Counted from the first letter of the stretch, positions 25,482-36,970 are shown. The stretch: DNA of 42,562 bases from Arenicellales bacterium (GCA_030754035.1 JASMBC010000007.1:1-42562); one strand, 5' to 3'. A program made the numbers and translations. Notes: generated by a model not told the origin, from the letters alone.

Positions 25482-26624
25482 TCAGGCCTGTGTCAGTGCT
25501 TGTTCAAGGTCGCTGATAATATCTTCGACATCCTCGATGCCGACCGACAATCTCACCAGGCCGTCGGTCAGTCCGCGTTTGTGCCGATCCGCCAGTGGCA
25601 CGTCGACGTGGGTCATGCTGGCCGGGTGGGTGATCATGGTCTCGACACTGCCCAGGCTCTCGGCCAGCCCGCACAGCTGCACGTTGTTCATCAGGGTTTT
25701 ACCGGCTTCGGTGCCCCCGGTCAGTTCAAAAGTGATCATTCCACTGAAGCCCGACATCTGTGCCTTGGCCACCGCGTGTTGTGGGTGGGACGGCAGGCCC
25801 GGATAGAGCACCCGCTCGATCTTGTCATGTGACTCGAGGAATTGTGCTACCTGCATTGCTGATTCCTCGTGTCGGCGCATGCGCAGGTGGAGAGTTTTCA
25901 GACCGCTCAGGTTCAGCCAGCAGTCAAACGGACTGGAAACCGCGCCAATGGTCTTCTGGATGTACTTCATCTGCTCAAAGATATCCTGCCGGTTGGTGAC
26001 CAGGATGCCGCCGATGATCTGGTTGTGGCCGGACAGGTACTTGGTGGTGCTGTGCATGACAATATCGACACCGAATTCCAGTGGCCGCAGGAAGACTGGT
26101 GTAGCGAAGGTGGAATCCACTCCCAGCAGCAGGTCGTGCTCGCGGGCGATGCTGGCCATGGCCTCTAGATCGGTCACCTTGAGCAGGGGATTGGTCGGAG
26201 TTTCAATCCACAGCATCCGGGTCTTCGAGGTAATTGCTGCACGCACCGACTCGGTGTCGGTGCTGTCGACGTAAGTGAACTCCAGCCCGTGCCGCGCCAG
26301 CACGTTGTCGAAGTGGCGGGTCACGCCGCCGTATACGTCATCTCCGCTGACCACGTGATCGCCGCTGCCCAGCAATTTCAGGGCGGCGTCCACGGCCGAC
26401 ATGCCGCTGGCAAAGCTAACGCCGTACTTGCCGTTCTCGATGGCGGCAAGATTCTCTTCGAGCACTTGCCGCGTTGGGTTCGATGAACGCGTGTAATCGA
26501 AGCCCCGGTCTTTGCCCACTTCGGGCAGGACATAGGTGGCGGTCTCATAGATTGGGGGCACTATCGACCCGCTGGTGGGGTCTGGAATGATGCCGGCGCG
26601 AACTACTTTGGTATCAAACTTCAA
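25482..26624 (-). CDS. Cystathionine gamma-lyase
   Basis: 380-residue PLP enzyme of the Cys/Met metabolism family. Visible: SIVPPIYETATYVLPEVG, the YTRSSNPTRQVLEENLAAIE substrate region, FASGMSAVDAAL, WIETPTNPLLKVTD, the PLP lysine in MHSTTKYLSGHNQIIGG, and the C-terminal SLGSVETMITHPASMTH. Cystathionine gamma-lyase and gamma-synthase are hard to separate by eye. I choose the lyase because a cystathionine beta-synthase gene lies 32 bases upstream on the same strand: together they convert homocysteine and serine to cysteine (reverse transsulfuration), with 2-oxobutyrate and ammonia released. Confidence 0.88.
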   Translation of the reverse strand: MKFDTKVVRAGIIPDPTSGSIVPPIYETATYVLPEVGKDRGFDYTRSSNPTRQVLEENLAAIENGKYGVSFASGMSAVDAALKLLGSGDHVVSGDDVYGGVTRHFDNVLARHGLEFTYVDSTDTESVRAAITSKTRMLWIETPTNPLLKVTDLEAMASIAREHDLLLGVDSTFATPVFLRPLEFGVDIVMHSTTKYLSGHNQIIGGILVTNRQDIFEQMKYIQKTIGAVSSPFDCWLNLSGLKTLHLRMRRHEESAMQVAQFLESHDKIERVLYPGLPSHPQHAVAKAQMSGFSGMITFELTGGTEAGKTLMNNVQLCGLAESLGSVETMITHPASMTHVDVPLADRHKRGLTDGLVRLSVGIEDVEDIISDLEQALTQA

Positions 26625-26656
26625 CGCTATTCTCCCTGGTTGCAGGCAATGTCCGG

Positions 26657-28045
26657 TCAGGCGGCCTGCCGGTTCTTCTGTGTAATAAATTCAAGCATGT
26701 CGATCTTGTTGATGATGCCTGTAACCTGGCCCTCGTCCACAACCACGGCCACATTGTCATTTTCGAAGATGCGTTGTACTTGATCCAGTGTTTCGTTCGG
26801 CCCCACCTGGCCTTGCAGGGGGCGGGCAATCTCTCTTGCCTCGTCTTCCAGCGTATGTTCACCGCCAGCCACGGCGCGGAGGATATCGAGTTCCTCGACC
26901 ATTCTCAGGTCACCTTGGCCGATGCTCATTGGCATTTGCGAAATACCGAGTTCCGCCATGTGGGTGATCACGTTTTTGAGTGGCTCGTCGGGTTCGGCAA
27001 AAACCACTTGGTGCTGCTGGGAGGACAGTAGATCCTGCACTGTCCCCAGGTGAGAGTCCGGAGCAAAATAGCCCATGTCACGCATCCACTCGTCGTTAAA
27101 GCACTTGCTGATGTATCGGTCTCCCGAGTCGCAGATGACCGCGACCACGATTTTCCCCGGACCTAGTTTGCGTGCCTCCATCAACGCGCCGTGGAAGACC
27201 GTGCCAGTGGAGCCACCGGCAAATATCCCTTCGTGCCGGGTCAGTCTGCGGGCCATGTGGAACGAATCGCGGTCGGAAACGTTGACCACCTCGTCGATCA
27301 CCGAGAAATCCAGCGTTCCGACCATGAAGTCGTGGCCAATGCCCTCTACCCGATAGAGTGAGGGTTCGCTCCACTCACCTTTGTCGAAGGCCTCCTTGTA
27401 GATACTGCCATAGGGGTCCGGGCCGACCACGCGCACGCTGCGCCCGGCTTCCCTGGCCTTTTCTTTAAGATATTTGCCGGCCCCGGAGATGGTGCCGCCG
27501 GTGCCAAGGCCAGTCACAAATGAGTCAATCATGCCGTCCGTGGCCTGCCAGATCTCCGGGCCGGTGGTCAGGTAATGTGCCTCGGGGTTGTACATGTTGT
27601 AGTACTGGTCGGTGTACAGGGCTCCGGGGGTTTGGGCTGCAACGCGTTTAGCCACCTCGACGTAACTGTCTGGATGATGATGGTCCAGGTCAGTGGCGGT
27701 GACGATGACCTCGGCCCCGTAGGCCTTGAGCATATCGATCTTTTCCTGACTCATCTTGTCGGGGATCGTGAATACACAACGATAGCCCCGGGTTGCCGCT
27801 GCCATGGCCAGGCCCAGCCCGGTATTGCCCGAGGTGCTCTCAACCAGGGTCCCGCCCGGCTTGATTAGCCCTTCTTCCTCGGCTCGTCTGACCATGTTGA
27901 TGGCCATGCGGTCCTTGACCGACCCCGACGGATTCAGGTTCTCCATCTTCGCGAACACGGTTGCCATATTGGGTTCGACGATGTTGTTCAGCCGCACCAG
28001 CGGGGTGTTGCCGACAAGATCAAGAATGTTCTCGTAGTACTGCAT
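26657..28045 (-). CDS. Cystathionine beta-synthase
   Basis: 462 residues from ATG 28045, which follows a clear AGGAG; the longer frame from 28135 has no such site. Catalytic domain: MQYYENILDLVGNTPLVRLN, the PLP lysine in NPSGSVKDRMAINM, substrate loop STSGNTGLGLAMAAA and the phosphate loop GTGGTISGAGKYL. From about residue 335 the chain carries a pair of CBS domains (VVFAEPDEPLKNVITHMAEL and VGPNETLDQVQRIFENDNVA), often regulatory. It condenses homocysteine with serine to cystathionine, the first step of reverse transsulfuration, with the lyase directly downstream. Confidence 0.93.
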   Translation of the reverse strand: MQYYENILDLVGNTPLVRLNNIVEPNMATVFAKMENLNPSGSVKDRMAINMVRRAEEEGLIKPGGTLVESTSGNTGLGLAMAAATRGYRCVFTIPDKMSQEKIDMLKAYGAEVIVTATDLDHHHPDSYVEVAKRVAAQTPGALYTDQYYNMYNPEAHYLTTGPEIWQATDGMIDSFVTGLGTGGTISGAGKYLKEKAREAGRSVRVVGPDPYGSIYKEAFDKGEWSEPSLYRVEGIGHDFMVGTLDFSVIDEVVNVSDRDSFHMARRLTRHEGIFAGGSTGTVFHGALMEARKLGPGKIVVAVICDSGDRYISKCFNDEWMRDMGYFAPDSHLGTVQDLLSSQQHQVVFAEPDEPLKNVITHMAELGISQMPMSIGQGDLRMVEELDILRAVAGGEHTLEDEAREIARPLQGQVGPNETLDQVQRIFENDNVAVVVDEGQVTGIINKIDMLEFITQKNRQAA

Positions 28046-28161
28046 CAAGTGGTCTCCTGTATCGGGTATCGGCGGCGGCTCAGTCTGTCCATGGCTCGGT
28101 ATCCTGCTGCGACTGGACCCGGCTTGGCGGGACAAGTCGGCGCTCAGGCCGCACTGCGGGA

Positions 28162-29373
28162 CTAGTACTCGGCAATAGCACGCACCGCCTCGATGGCCTG
28201 GTTGATATCTTCCTCGTCGGTGAAAAAGCCCGGTGCAAAACGCACCGTGCCCTTGCGCTCGAGGGTGCCGCGATCCTCATGCACCAGCGGGGCGCAGTGC
28301 AGCCCGGGCCGTACGCACACGCTGTGATCGGCGTCGAGCATGGCGCCAACCTGCTCGGCCGGAATATCACCGATGTTCATCGATAGGGTCGCGACCCGCG
28401 GCTGGTTGTTCCGCGGCCCGTAGACGGCCACGTCCGGCAGCGCCTCAAAGGCCTCGATCAGCCGCCGGGTAAAGCCGGTCTCAACTGCGTGGATGTGTTC
28501 CTGGGCAACCCGGCAGGCCTGGCCGTGGTTGGCAGCAGGGCCTGCCCCGCGGGCCCGGCCGAGGTCGGCAAACCATTTTTGTGCCGCGTTCAGTCCGGCG
28601 ACCCCGGGCAAGGATAGAGTGCCGGCCTCAAGTCGATGTGGGTAGCCGTCAGGGTGAAAAGGCGAGAGCGAGTCGACCCCGGTACCGCCGGTGCGGAGCG
28701 GGCGAATGTCGACCCCGGCGGCGACAATCATGCCGCCTATGCCCATCGGGCCGAACAGTCCTTTGTGGCCGGTGTAGACGAGTACGTCGATGCCCCAGTC
28801 GTCCATGGGAATGGCCACTACGCCTGCGGTCTGGCAACTGTCGAGCACTAAGATGGCGTTGGTTTCCCGTACCACCCGGCCAATAGCTTCGATGTCCTGC
28901 AATGAGCCGGTAACGTTGGACGCATGGTTCACTACCACTACCCGAGTGTTGGGCCGGATACTCCTGCGAATCTCCTGCGGGTCGACGTAGCCGGCTTGGT
29001 CTGCCGCCACTCGGGTCACCGAGATTTGCCGATCGCGTTCAAAATGATTGGCGGGCCGCAACACCGCGTTGTGCTCCATGCGCGTGATGATCATGTGATC
29101 GCCAGGTTGCATGAGGCCGAGCAGGGCGATGTTCATCGAGTCGGTGGCGCTGAGGGAAAAGGTTACCCGTGCCGGGTCGCCGGCAAAGCCGAAAAACTCT
29201 GCCAGCAGTCGGCGAGTCTGCACGATCATGGTCTCGGCCTCGACCGCAAGTTGATGTCCCGAGCGCCCTGGGTTCACCCCGTGGCTGCGGAAAAACTGGT
29301 CCATGAACTCGTAGACCGGTTCCGGCTTGGGCAGCGTGGTGGCCGCGTTGTCAAAGTAATAATTTTCCTTCAT
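28162..29373 (-). CDS. Class V aminotransferase, cysteine desulfurase-like
   Basis: 403 residues. PLP-binding class V fold: YYFDNAATTLPKPEPVYEFM, GVNPGRSGHQLAVEAE, SATDSMNIALLGLMQPGDHM, DSCQTAGVVAIPMDDWGIDV, with the PLP lysine in YTGHKGLFGPMGIGG. A candidate catalytic cysteine lies in RPGLHCAPLVHE near the C-terminus. These features fit the cysteine desulfurase-related branch (TIGR01977-type) rather than housekeeping IscS. It would take sulfur from cysteine as a persulfide. First gene of the minus-strand sulfur group; the next gene, cystathionine beta-synthase, begins 116 bases on, so cysteine made by the group could be its substrate. Confidence 0.88.
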   Translation of the reverse strand: MKENYYFDNAATTLPKPEPVYEFMDQFFRSHGVNPGRSGHQLAVEAETMIVQTRRLLAEFFGFAGDPARVTFSLSATDSMNIALLGLMQPGDHMIITRMEHNAVLRPANHFERDRQISVTRVAADQAGYVDPQEIRRSIRPNTRVVVVNHASNVTGSLQDIEAIGRVVRETNAILVLDSCQTAGVVAIPMDDWGIDVLVYTGHKGLFGPMGIGGMIVAAGVDIRPLRTGGTGVDSLSPFHPDGYPHRLEAGTLSLPGVAGLNAAQKWFADLGRARGAGPAANHGQACRVAQEHIHAVETGFTRRLIEAFEALPDVAVYGPRNNQPRVATLSMNIGDIPAEQVGAMLDADHSVCVRPGLHCAPLVHEDRGTLERKGTVRFAPGFFTDEEDINQAIEAVRAIAEY

Positions 29374-29754
29374 GGAATTGCCCTGAAACCTATGCCGTGT
29401 CCGTGGCGCCTGGCAAATCTAGCCGTTTTTGCTGGCCGTCGTCTGTGGGTTTGCCCGCGGCCGGCTCGGCAGCTGTTTTTCCGGTGCAGCACTCGGGCGC
29501 ACACCGGCAGCACCGATTGTAAGGTCCAGGCCCCATGCCATACCATCGCAAATTTCCAGTCGGGGGCTAGTTGGCTCCGGCAAGGGGCAGCATTTGCGTC
29601 GACGTCTGGGGTGGCGGCGCGGGCCGGGCTGTTGCCGTGGCCATGTTGCGAGGCGATATACTGCAGTAACTTGTGATCGACGGTGGCTGGTGCACCCGCG
29701 CCATTGCTGCCTGTAGACAATCCGGCCCTGGGGTGGGCGGGCGCCGGCAAAGTG
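29374..29754. other. Divergent intergenic region of the two sulfur groups
   Basis: 381 bases between the desulfurase-like start and the CoA-binding protein start, presumably with both promoters. Long minus-strand open frames here run antisense into the next gene and look like shadows. I see no riboswitch that I can identify and no strong palindrome. A -10-like TATACT lies at 29657. Confidence 0.5.
29632..29662 (+). promoter_or_regulatory. Possible promoter of the CoA-binding protein/metY pair
   Basis: TTGCCG (29632-29637), a 19-base spacer (long), TATACT (29657-29662). About 90 bases before the start codon. Confidence 0.3.
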
Positions 29755-30252
29755 ATGGAGACGATGGAACAACAGCGAACGATCGCCGACATTGAAGGCA
29801 TACGGGAAATCCTGGCAACGGCCCGGGTGATTGCCGTGGTGGGACTCTCGGCTAACTGGTGGCGGCCCAGCTTCTTCGCGGCCAAGTACCTGCAGGATCA
29901 CGGCTACCGCGTTATTCCCGTCAACCCGAACTACCGCGAGATTCTCGGGCAGAAGTGCTATCCCGTACTGGAGGAGATTCCGGACAAGGTCGACGTGGTG
30001 GATGTATTTCAGCGCCCCGAGGTCACGCCGCCCATCGCTCGCAGCGCGGTGGCTGTTGGCGCAAAGGTGCTGTGGTTGCAATTAGGGGTGGTCAATGAGG
30101 AAGCCGCAGCGATCGCCCAGCAGGGCGGCCTCACTGTGGTAATGGACCGCTGCATGAAGATCGAGCATGGCCGCCTGCTGGGGGGGCTGAACCTCTTCGG
30201 GGTTGCTACCGGAGTGATCTCGGCGCGGCGCCCGAAGTGGCTGGTTTACTAA
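29755..30252 (+). CDS. CoA-binding domain protein, YccU-like
   Basis: 165 residues from ATG 29755; ATG 29764 is almost as good, and the frame open to 29683 is probably non-coding upstream sequence. A single Rossmann CoA-binding domain: VIAVVGLSANWWRPSFFAAK, then YLQDHGYRVIPVNPNYREIL, GQKCYPVLEEIPDKVDVVDV, LWLQLGVVNEEAAAIAQQGG and VMDRCMKIEHGRL. Proteins of this kind resemble the CoA-binding part of succinyl-CoA synthetase alpha but lack its other domains; the biological role is unclear. It lies 9 bases before metY, a pairing that suggests shared expression. Confidence 0.87.
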   Translation: METMEQQRTIADIEGIREILATARVIAVVGLSANWWRPSFFAAKYLQDHGYRVIPVNPNYREILGQKCYPVLEEIPDKVDVVDVFQRPEVTPPIARSAVAVGAKVLWLQLGVVNEEAAAIAQQGGLTVVMDRCMKIEHGRLLGGLNLFGVATGVISARRPKWLVY

Positions 30253-31551
<1,299 letters not shown>

Positions 31552-31922
31552 CTGTATTGCAGGCAAGATGTAAGAAAGCAGTGGCCTCACCATGGTTTTG
31601 TTGGGCACACCTTGAGTCCTTTTTGATACGGCCTTAATGTAACTCGTAGTGAAGGTCGCAACATGGGCTGCCGTTTCGATCTTCGACTTTAGGCCCCGTT
31701 ACCCTAATGGAGCTCAGTAGCAATATCAGCCTTAGCCTGGTGGTCGATTGGCAGAGCAGCGGGGTAGGCCATCGAGAGCGCCATCATTTCGAGCGAGTTA
31801 ACCTGTGGCGGGACATCGTGCCATGGCAGGCAACTACCGGAGCTATCGGCGCTCCGTGAGCCCTTAATGCAAAGTTGGCTGGAGGCGGCCACTTAGCGCC
31901 TTGCGTTTGCTTTGCACCTGAT
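31552..31922. other. Gap between metY and the RND pump, no gene recognised
   Basis: 371 bases between the convergent metY and RND pump stops. A 62-codon minus-strand frame (31704-31892) ends PIDHQAKADIATELH and has no recognisable family or ribosome binding site. No clear terminator hairpin with a T tract is seen. Confidence 0.5.
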
Positions 31923-34900
31923 TCAAGCGTGTGATGATACTGCCACCGTTTTTTGTTCACGCCGTTTTTCCCGCCAACTATGGATGTTGGCCTTCAGCAT
32001 CAGCGCACTGGGCGTTACCAGCAGTGTCAGGACCGTCGCGAAACCCAGGCCAAACACGATCGATGTCGACAGTTGTCTCCACCACTGGGTAGAGGGTGCG
32101 CCATAGGTGATCTCCCGCGTCAGAAAATCGAAATTGATACCCAACACCATCGGCATCAGCCCAAGTATGGTGGTCACGCTGGTCAATAGGACGGGCCGCA
32201 GCCGCTGCACACCGGTACGCAGGATTGCCTCCAGTGGGTCAGGCAAAGATTCGCGCAGCCGATCATGGGTATCAATCAGGACGATATTGTTGTTGACGAC
32301 GATACCAGCCAGAGCGATTACCCCGATACCGTTCATCACGATACCGAAGGGAGAACCTGTGATCAAAAGCCCGATCAGAACACCAATCGTTGACATCACA
32401 ACTGCGAACAAGATCAGAAAAGCGCTGTAGAAACTGTTGAACTGGGTAACCAGGATTGCCGCCATTACGAACAGGGCAACCAGAAATGCCTTGCTAAGGA
32501 AGGCCTGGGCCTTGGCTTGCTCCTCGTCTTCCCCTTTGAACACCACTTGGATCCGTGGATCAATCTCCGCCGTCTTAAGCCATTCGACGATTTCCTTGAT
32601 TTTATCATCGACCAGGAGCCCCTCGTCGACATCGGCCCTGACCGTGATCACTCTGCGGCCGTCTACACGCTTGACCATCCCGGTCTTCTTTTGCGCCTGC
32701 CGAACCACGAAGTTCGATATCGGTACCGAGCCGGCAGCTGTGTTCAGACGAACATGGTTCAGTTCTTCTATGGTGCGATGTTTCTCAGGAAACCGCGCCC
32801 GAATCTCTATCTCATCGTCACTGTCATCCGGACGATAGGTTCCGATCTTGTAACCCATAGTCGTCATCTGGACCATGTTCCCGACCGAGCCGATATCAGC
32901 GCCGTACTTGGCTGCCTGAGAACGGTCAACGATAACCTGCCAATCTATACCCGGCAGTGGCCGTGAGTCCTCAATGCTGTGCAGGCCCCTCATGGTGTCA
33001 AGTTGTGCGCGGACCCTTGCTGCCGCCGGGGCCAGCAGATCGGGGTGCCGGGAAGCCAGCTGGAGTTGGATCGGTTTGCCGACTGGTGGCCCCCCTTCCT
33101 CCTTGCGCAAGTCGATGATGACACCGGCGAGATCGGCTATTTGCGCCCGGATCGTCGTGAAGATCTGCTCAACTTTGGGGCGTGATCGCCAGTCGGAAAA
33201 CTCCATGGAGATGCTGCCGACGATGTCTTCCGACTCTTCGCTGTTGGCGTTCGGGCCGACCCGGGTATAGAAGGTCTCCACGCCACTGATGTCGAGTACT
33301 CTCCCCTCGACTTCACGCATTAGCGCATCCTGTTCATCCAGTGACAGATTGCCGCGCGCACGGACCTGAATTTTGGCATTGTCAGGTTCGACCTCGGGAA
33401 AAAATTCGATTCCCGAACCGAAAGTGCCATACAGAACCTGCGCCCCGACGAGCAGCCCCAAGGAGGCTGCCAGTACCTTGGCCGGATGGGACAGGGCGGC
33501 CCTGAGCACCTTTACGTAAGAGCCGGTGAATCCGGGAATCGAATCCAGTTCCCCGCGTTCACCCGCCTTTATCACTCGTATGGCAGCCGGGCTGGTGTTA
33601 CCCGGCCGACCGACCAGCGTGCCCAGGGTCGGCACAAAGATAAGTGCCATTAGCAGCGAGGCCGAGAGGGTAATCAAGACCGTCAGCGGCAGATACTTCA
33701 TGAATTCACCCACCACACCAGGCCAGAAAGTGAGTGGCAGAAAAGCGGCCAGCGTGGTCGCTGTAGAGGCGATGATCGGCCAGGCCATCCGGCGGGATGC
33801 GGCAGTGTAGGCAAGTCGGGGCGGCGAACCATCGCTCATCCGCCGATCAGCGTATTCGGTCACGACAATGGCGCCGTCCACCAACATCCCAACAGCCAGG
33901 ATCAGGCTGAATAGCACCACCATGTTCAGCGACACACCGAGTAAATAAAGTACCAGCAGGGCTGTCAGAAAGGACCCTGGAATGGCGATGCCGACCAGCC
34001 CGGCGGATCGTATTCCGAGCGCTGCGATGACGACAATCATTACCAGCAGCACGGCACTCATGACACTATTTTGAAGATCATTCAACAGTGTGCGGATGTG
34101 ATCGGATCGATCCTGTGAGTAGCTGACCGTAACCGCTTGACGCAGCGTTTCGGGCCAGAGCGCGCTTTCTTCTTTGACGATGCTGCGTACGCTTTCAATG
34201 GTTTCTATCACGTTTTCGCCCGAACGCTTGGAAACCTCCAGGGCGACCGCCGAACTTCCATTGACCCGGGCAAGACTCGTGGGATCCTTGAAGGTGCGCC
34301 GAACTTCGGCGATGTTGCCGACCCGTACCACGGCATCGCCATCGGCTTTAACGGGAAGCTCAATGATGTCTTTAACGCTCTCGAACAGGCCGGGTACTTT
34401 TACCGAGAATCGGCCCCGGCCAGTATCCTGGATGCCTGCTGCCACCAGCAGGTTGGAGCCTTTTACCGTCCCTGCCGCAACAGCAGGATCAAGACCATAA
34501 CTCTGCAACTCGACCGGGTCGATCAGTACCTCTACCATCTCCTTGCGGTCACCGGTAATTACGGCTTCCAACACCGACGGTATGCTTTCGATGTCGTCTT
34601 TGAGTTCCCGGGCAAGGTGGTAGAGGGCTCTTTCCGGGACGTTGCCGGCAAGAATCACTACCAGCACCGGGAACAGGCTGAAGTTCACTTCGTGCACTTC
34701 GGGGTCTTCTGTAGCCGCCGGAAAATTGCCCTTGGCAGCGTCGACCTTGTCCCGTACATCCTGCAAAGCAGTATCGGCATCGAAGCCGGCCTCGAATTCG
34801 AGCAGCACATTGCCCCCGCCCTCGTAACCAGTCGAGCGCATCTCCTTGATGCCCTCGATAACCCGTAACTCCTGCTCCAGCGGACGTATGATCAGGCGTT

Positions 34901-35081
34901 CAGAGTCTTCCGGTGATATGCCGTCATGGGTAACGGTGACGTAGATGATTGGAATGTTGATATCTGGTTGCGATTCCCGGGGAATATCCCGGTAGGCCAG
35001 CGAGCCGGCGATCAGGATAAACACCAGGGTCGCCAGCACGGTGCGCGAGTGGCCGACGCTACGATCAATCAGAGACAACAT
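31923..35081 (-). CDS. RND-family efflux transporter, inner-membrane permease
   Basis: 1052 residues, the usual RND size, with the two-fold repeat of large periplasmic loops and twelve membrane helices. N-terminal ATLVFILIAGSLAYRDIPRE then SQPDINIPIIYVTVTHDGIS; helix 4 carries GMLVDGAIVVTEYADRRM with a single aspartate where AcrB has a pair; the second half repeats the pattern (FAVVMSTIGVLIGLLITGSP then FGIVMNGIGVIALAGIVVNN). It exports small molecules using the proton gradient; whether drugs, lipids or metals is not evident, though it is closer to the HAE-type than to CzcA. Its adaptor lies 5 bases upstream. No outer-membrane channel gene is in the window. Confidence 0.93.
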   Translation of the reverse strand: MLSLIDRSVGHSRTVLATLVFILIAGSLAYRDIPRESQPDINIPIIYVTVTHDGISPEDSERLIIRPLEQELRVIEGIKEMRSTGYEGGGNVLLEFEAGFDADTALQDVRDKVDAAKGNFPAATEDPEVHEVNFSLFPVLVVILAGNVPERALYHLARELKDDIESIPSVLEAVITGDRKEMVEVLIDPVELQSYGLDPAVAAGTVKGSNLLVAAGIQDTGRGRFSVKVPGLFESVKDIIELPVKADGDAVVRVGNIAEVRRTFKDPTSLARVNGSSAVALEVSKRSGENVIETIESVRSIVKEESALWPETLRQAVTVSYSQDRSDHIRTLLNDLQNSVMSAVLLVMIVVIAALGIRSAGLVGIAIPGSFLTALLVLYLLGVSLNMVVLFSLILAVGMLVDGAIVVTEYADRRMSDGSPPRLAYTAASRRMAWPIIASTATTLAAFLPLTFWPGVVGEFMKYLPLTVLITLSASLLMALIFVPTLGTLVGRPGNTSPAAIRVIKAGERGELDSIPGFTGSYVKVLRAALSHPAKVLAASLGLLVGAQVLYGTFGSGIEFFPEVEPDNAKIQVRARGNLSLDEQDALMREVEGRVLDISGVETFYTRVGPNANSEESEDIVGSISMEFSDWRSRPKVEQIFTTIRAQIADLAGVIIDLRKEEGGPPVGKPIQLQLASRHPDLLAPAAARVRAQLDTMRGLHSIEDSRPLPGIDWQVIVDRSQAAKYGADIGSVGNMVQMTTMGYKIGTYRPDDSDDEIEIRARFPEKHRTIEELNHVRLNTAAGSVPISNFVVRQAQKKTGMVKRVDGRRVITVRADVDEGLLVDDKIKEIVEWLKTAEIDPRIQVVFKGEDEEQAKAQAFLSKAFLVALFVMAAILVTQFNSFYSAFLILFAVVMSTIGVLIGLLITGSPFGIVMNGIGVIALAGIVVNNNIVLIDTHDRLRESLPDPLEAILRTGVQRLRPVLLTSVTTILGLMPMVLGINFDFLTREITYGAPSTQWWRQLSTSIVFGLGFATVLTLLVTPSALMLKANIHSWREKRREQKTVAVSSHA

Positions 35082-35086
35082 TCAGA

Positions 35087-36181
35087 TCAAGTTCCGGACG
35101 GTTGCTCAGGAACGGCTTCAACCTTCTGCCCGACTCGCACGAACTCATGCCCGACCGTGATGACCCGGAGCGTTCGCGGCAGACCACCAAGCCAGGTACC
35201 ATCCGGCGTATCGGCCACCAGCGTGACTGGTAGAAACTCTACAATGCCGTCATCGTCGACGGCTTTTACTCCGATAACCCCGTCATCATCCAGCGTCAGC
35301 ACAGCGGAAGACAGTTTGTGTGAAAGGGTTTCCCCCACCGCCAGCGTGATCTTTGCCGTAATTCCCTCGGCAATCTCGTAACCCGGGTTTGGCACGTCGA
35401 GTTCGACCCGAAACGTTCGGGTCGAACTGTTGCTTGAGCGGGCGACGAAGGTGATTTGACCGGTGAGCTCGCGCTTGTCTACCAGCACAACTGTTCCAGA
35501 AACACCCGGTGTGATTTTGGCAACGTTGTGTTCTGACACGTCGCCGACGACGATGATTGTAGACAGATCCAGTATGGTCGCAACGGGCTCACCAATCTTG
35601 ACGTAATCGCCGAGTTCAACCATCCGTTGGTCAACGACTCCGTCAAACGGTGCCCGGATATGAGTCCGCTCGATGTCGACCCGAATTTGTTCCAGGCTTG
35701 CCTGTGCGGCATTCAACTGCGCTTCCGCTTCCGCCAGCGCAATTTTTGAACGCAGGTTTTTTTTCGATAATGACGATGCGGCTTTGTATTCGGTCTGCCG
35801 TTGTCTCAGCAGCGCCGCGGCTTGGCGCAAGCGGGCCGGCCGGTCGTCTGTAGCCAGGCGAACGACCAAATCACCACGTTTTACGATTTGCCCCCTGCTC
35901 GCTAAGACCTCCGCCACTGCTGCCGCAGTCTGAGCCCGTAGACGGACTCTGCGTTTCGCCTCAGTCGAGCCCAGTAGAATGATCCGTTCCGGTACGGTCT
36001 GCGCCTCGATGAGGCGGGTTCTCACTCGCGGCAACAATTCAGCTGTCGAATTGCCTTTGGATGCAGTCCGCTCAGCCGCTTCGGTACTGCGGTCACTCCA
36101 GTAGTTGTCGATCAGCCCTGATGCCAGCCAGCCGATTACGCCCAGCAAGATCAGAAAGGCAAGGAAAAAAGACTTTTTCAT
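35087..36181 (-). CDS. RND efflux periplasmic adaptor (membrane fusion protein)
   Basis: 364 residues. An N-terminal membrane anchor (KKSFFLAFLILLGVIGWLAS) is followed by a lipoyl-like half (VRLRAQTAAAVAEVLASRGQ), a coiled-coil hairpin (around residues 110-170, rich in A, L, Q, E), the second lipoyl half (THIRAPFDGVVDQRMVELGD) and a beta-barrel region (VVGDVSEHNVAKITPGVSGT). It links the inner-membrane pump to an outer-membrane channel. First gene of a two-gene operon with the pump. No clear ribosome binding site before ATG 36181. Confidence 0.92.
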   Translation of the reverse strand: MKKSFFLAFLILLGVIGWLASGLIDNYWSDRSTEAAERTASKGNSTAELLPRVRTRLIEAQTVPERIILLGSTEAKRRVRLRAQTAAAVAEVLASRGQIVKRGDLVVRLATDDRPARLRQAAALLRQRQTEYKAASSLSKKNLRSKIALAEAEAQLNAAQASLEQIRVDIERTHIRAPFDGVVDQRMVELGDYVKIGEPVATILDLSTIIVVGDVSEHNVAKITPGVSGTVVLVDKRELTGQITFVARSSNSSTRTFRVELDVPNPGYEIAEGITAKITLAVGETLSHKLSSAVLTLDDDGVIGVKAVDDDGIVEFLPVTLVADTPDGTWLGGLPRTLRVITVGHEFVRVGQKVEAVPEQPSGT

Positions 36182-36970
36182 TGTGCTGGTGTCAGTGAGG
36201 ATTCGTCCGTTGAGATGTTTTCACAAACCAATTACAAAGCGTCTAGAACGCAGCATTTACTTGCCATTCAGTCATACACGGCCGTGACTTGATTGCTGGG
36301 CATCGACGCAGTGCAGCTCTCTGCAAAGTGCCAGCGGAATCAGTGTTGACGCCATCATTCGTGCCAGCTTGTCCTGGCTGCGTTTGCCTCTAGCCAGTGC
36401 CGAACTACCGCGCTTTTTGGCGAAAGACGATGCCAGGTATTTCAACAACCCGGCATTAACTCGCGACCGCGCCCCACGATCTTGCTTACCAGTCACCCAG
36501 CGTACGCCGACCCAAATTATTTCGCTTGGCCCTTGGAATAACCCTCAACTTTGATTCGAAGTCACGCTCAGTCCTGCACTGCCAGGTATTATCGCACAGT
36601 GGTCTAGTCGGCCAATGGAGTTTTAATTTTTTTGTAAGCCACATTCGCGTGAGCAGCCTGTCCTTTTTGACGCGGTGATGGTAGGCGGTAGCAGAGGCAG
36701 CAGGTACGACCATTAGGAATGGGTTTCACTTATCTCCGATGAGGTTATTTACTCCAGGCCATACCGGGAAACGTTTACCATAGCAGTACGAAAGAAGGGT
36801 GTTACTATTGAGATGATGGTGCATATCGGAGTTCACGAACACAACGACGTCAAAGATCCCCGTGCCCTGGGTATAAAGGTGGTGCGCTTTATGGTTGTCC
36901 GCGACCGCTCTGGCTTACGACGATTAGGATGTCTAACATACGCAACAGTGCATGATCTAGGAAAGCGCAC
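36182..36970. other. 789-base gap between adaptor and NnrU genes
   Basis: Probably holds the promoters of both flanking genes. A minus-strand frame (36272-36496; NAGLLKYLASSFAKKRGSSA within it) and other short frames are open but match nothing I know and have no supporting signals. The composition is more mixed than in neighbouring genes, which suits decayed sequence. A possible small gene at its end is listed separately. Confidence 0.5.

Noticed and set aside
29370-30081. Minus-strand frames of 171 and 220 codons across the sulfur divergent region
   Set aside because: They overlap the CoA-binding protein gene on the opposite strand, have biased low-complexity products and no ribosome binding site.
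31704-31892. 62-codon minus-strand frame downstream of the RND pump
   Set aside because: The C-terminal part looks protein-like, but there is no start signal and no identifiable family.
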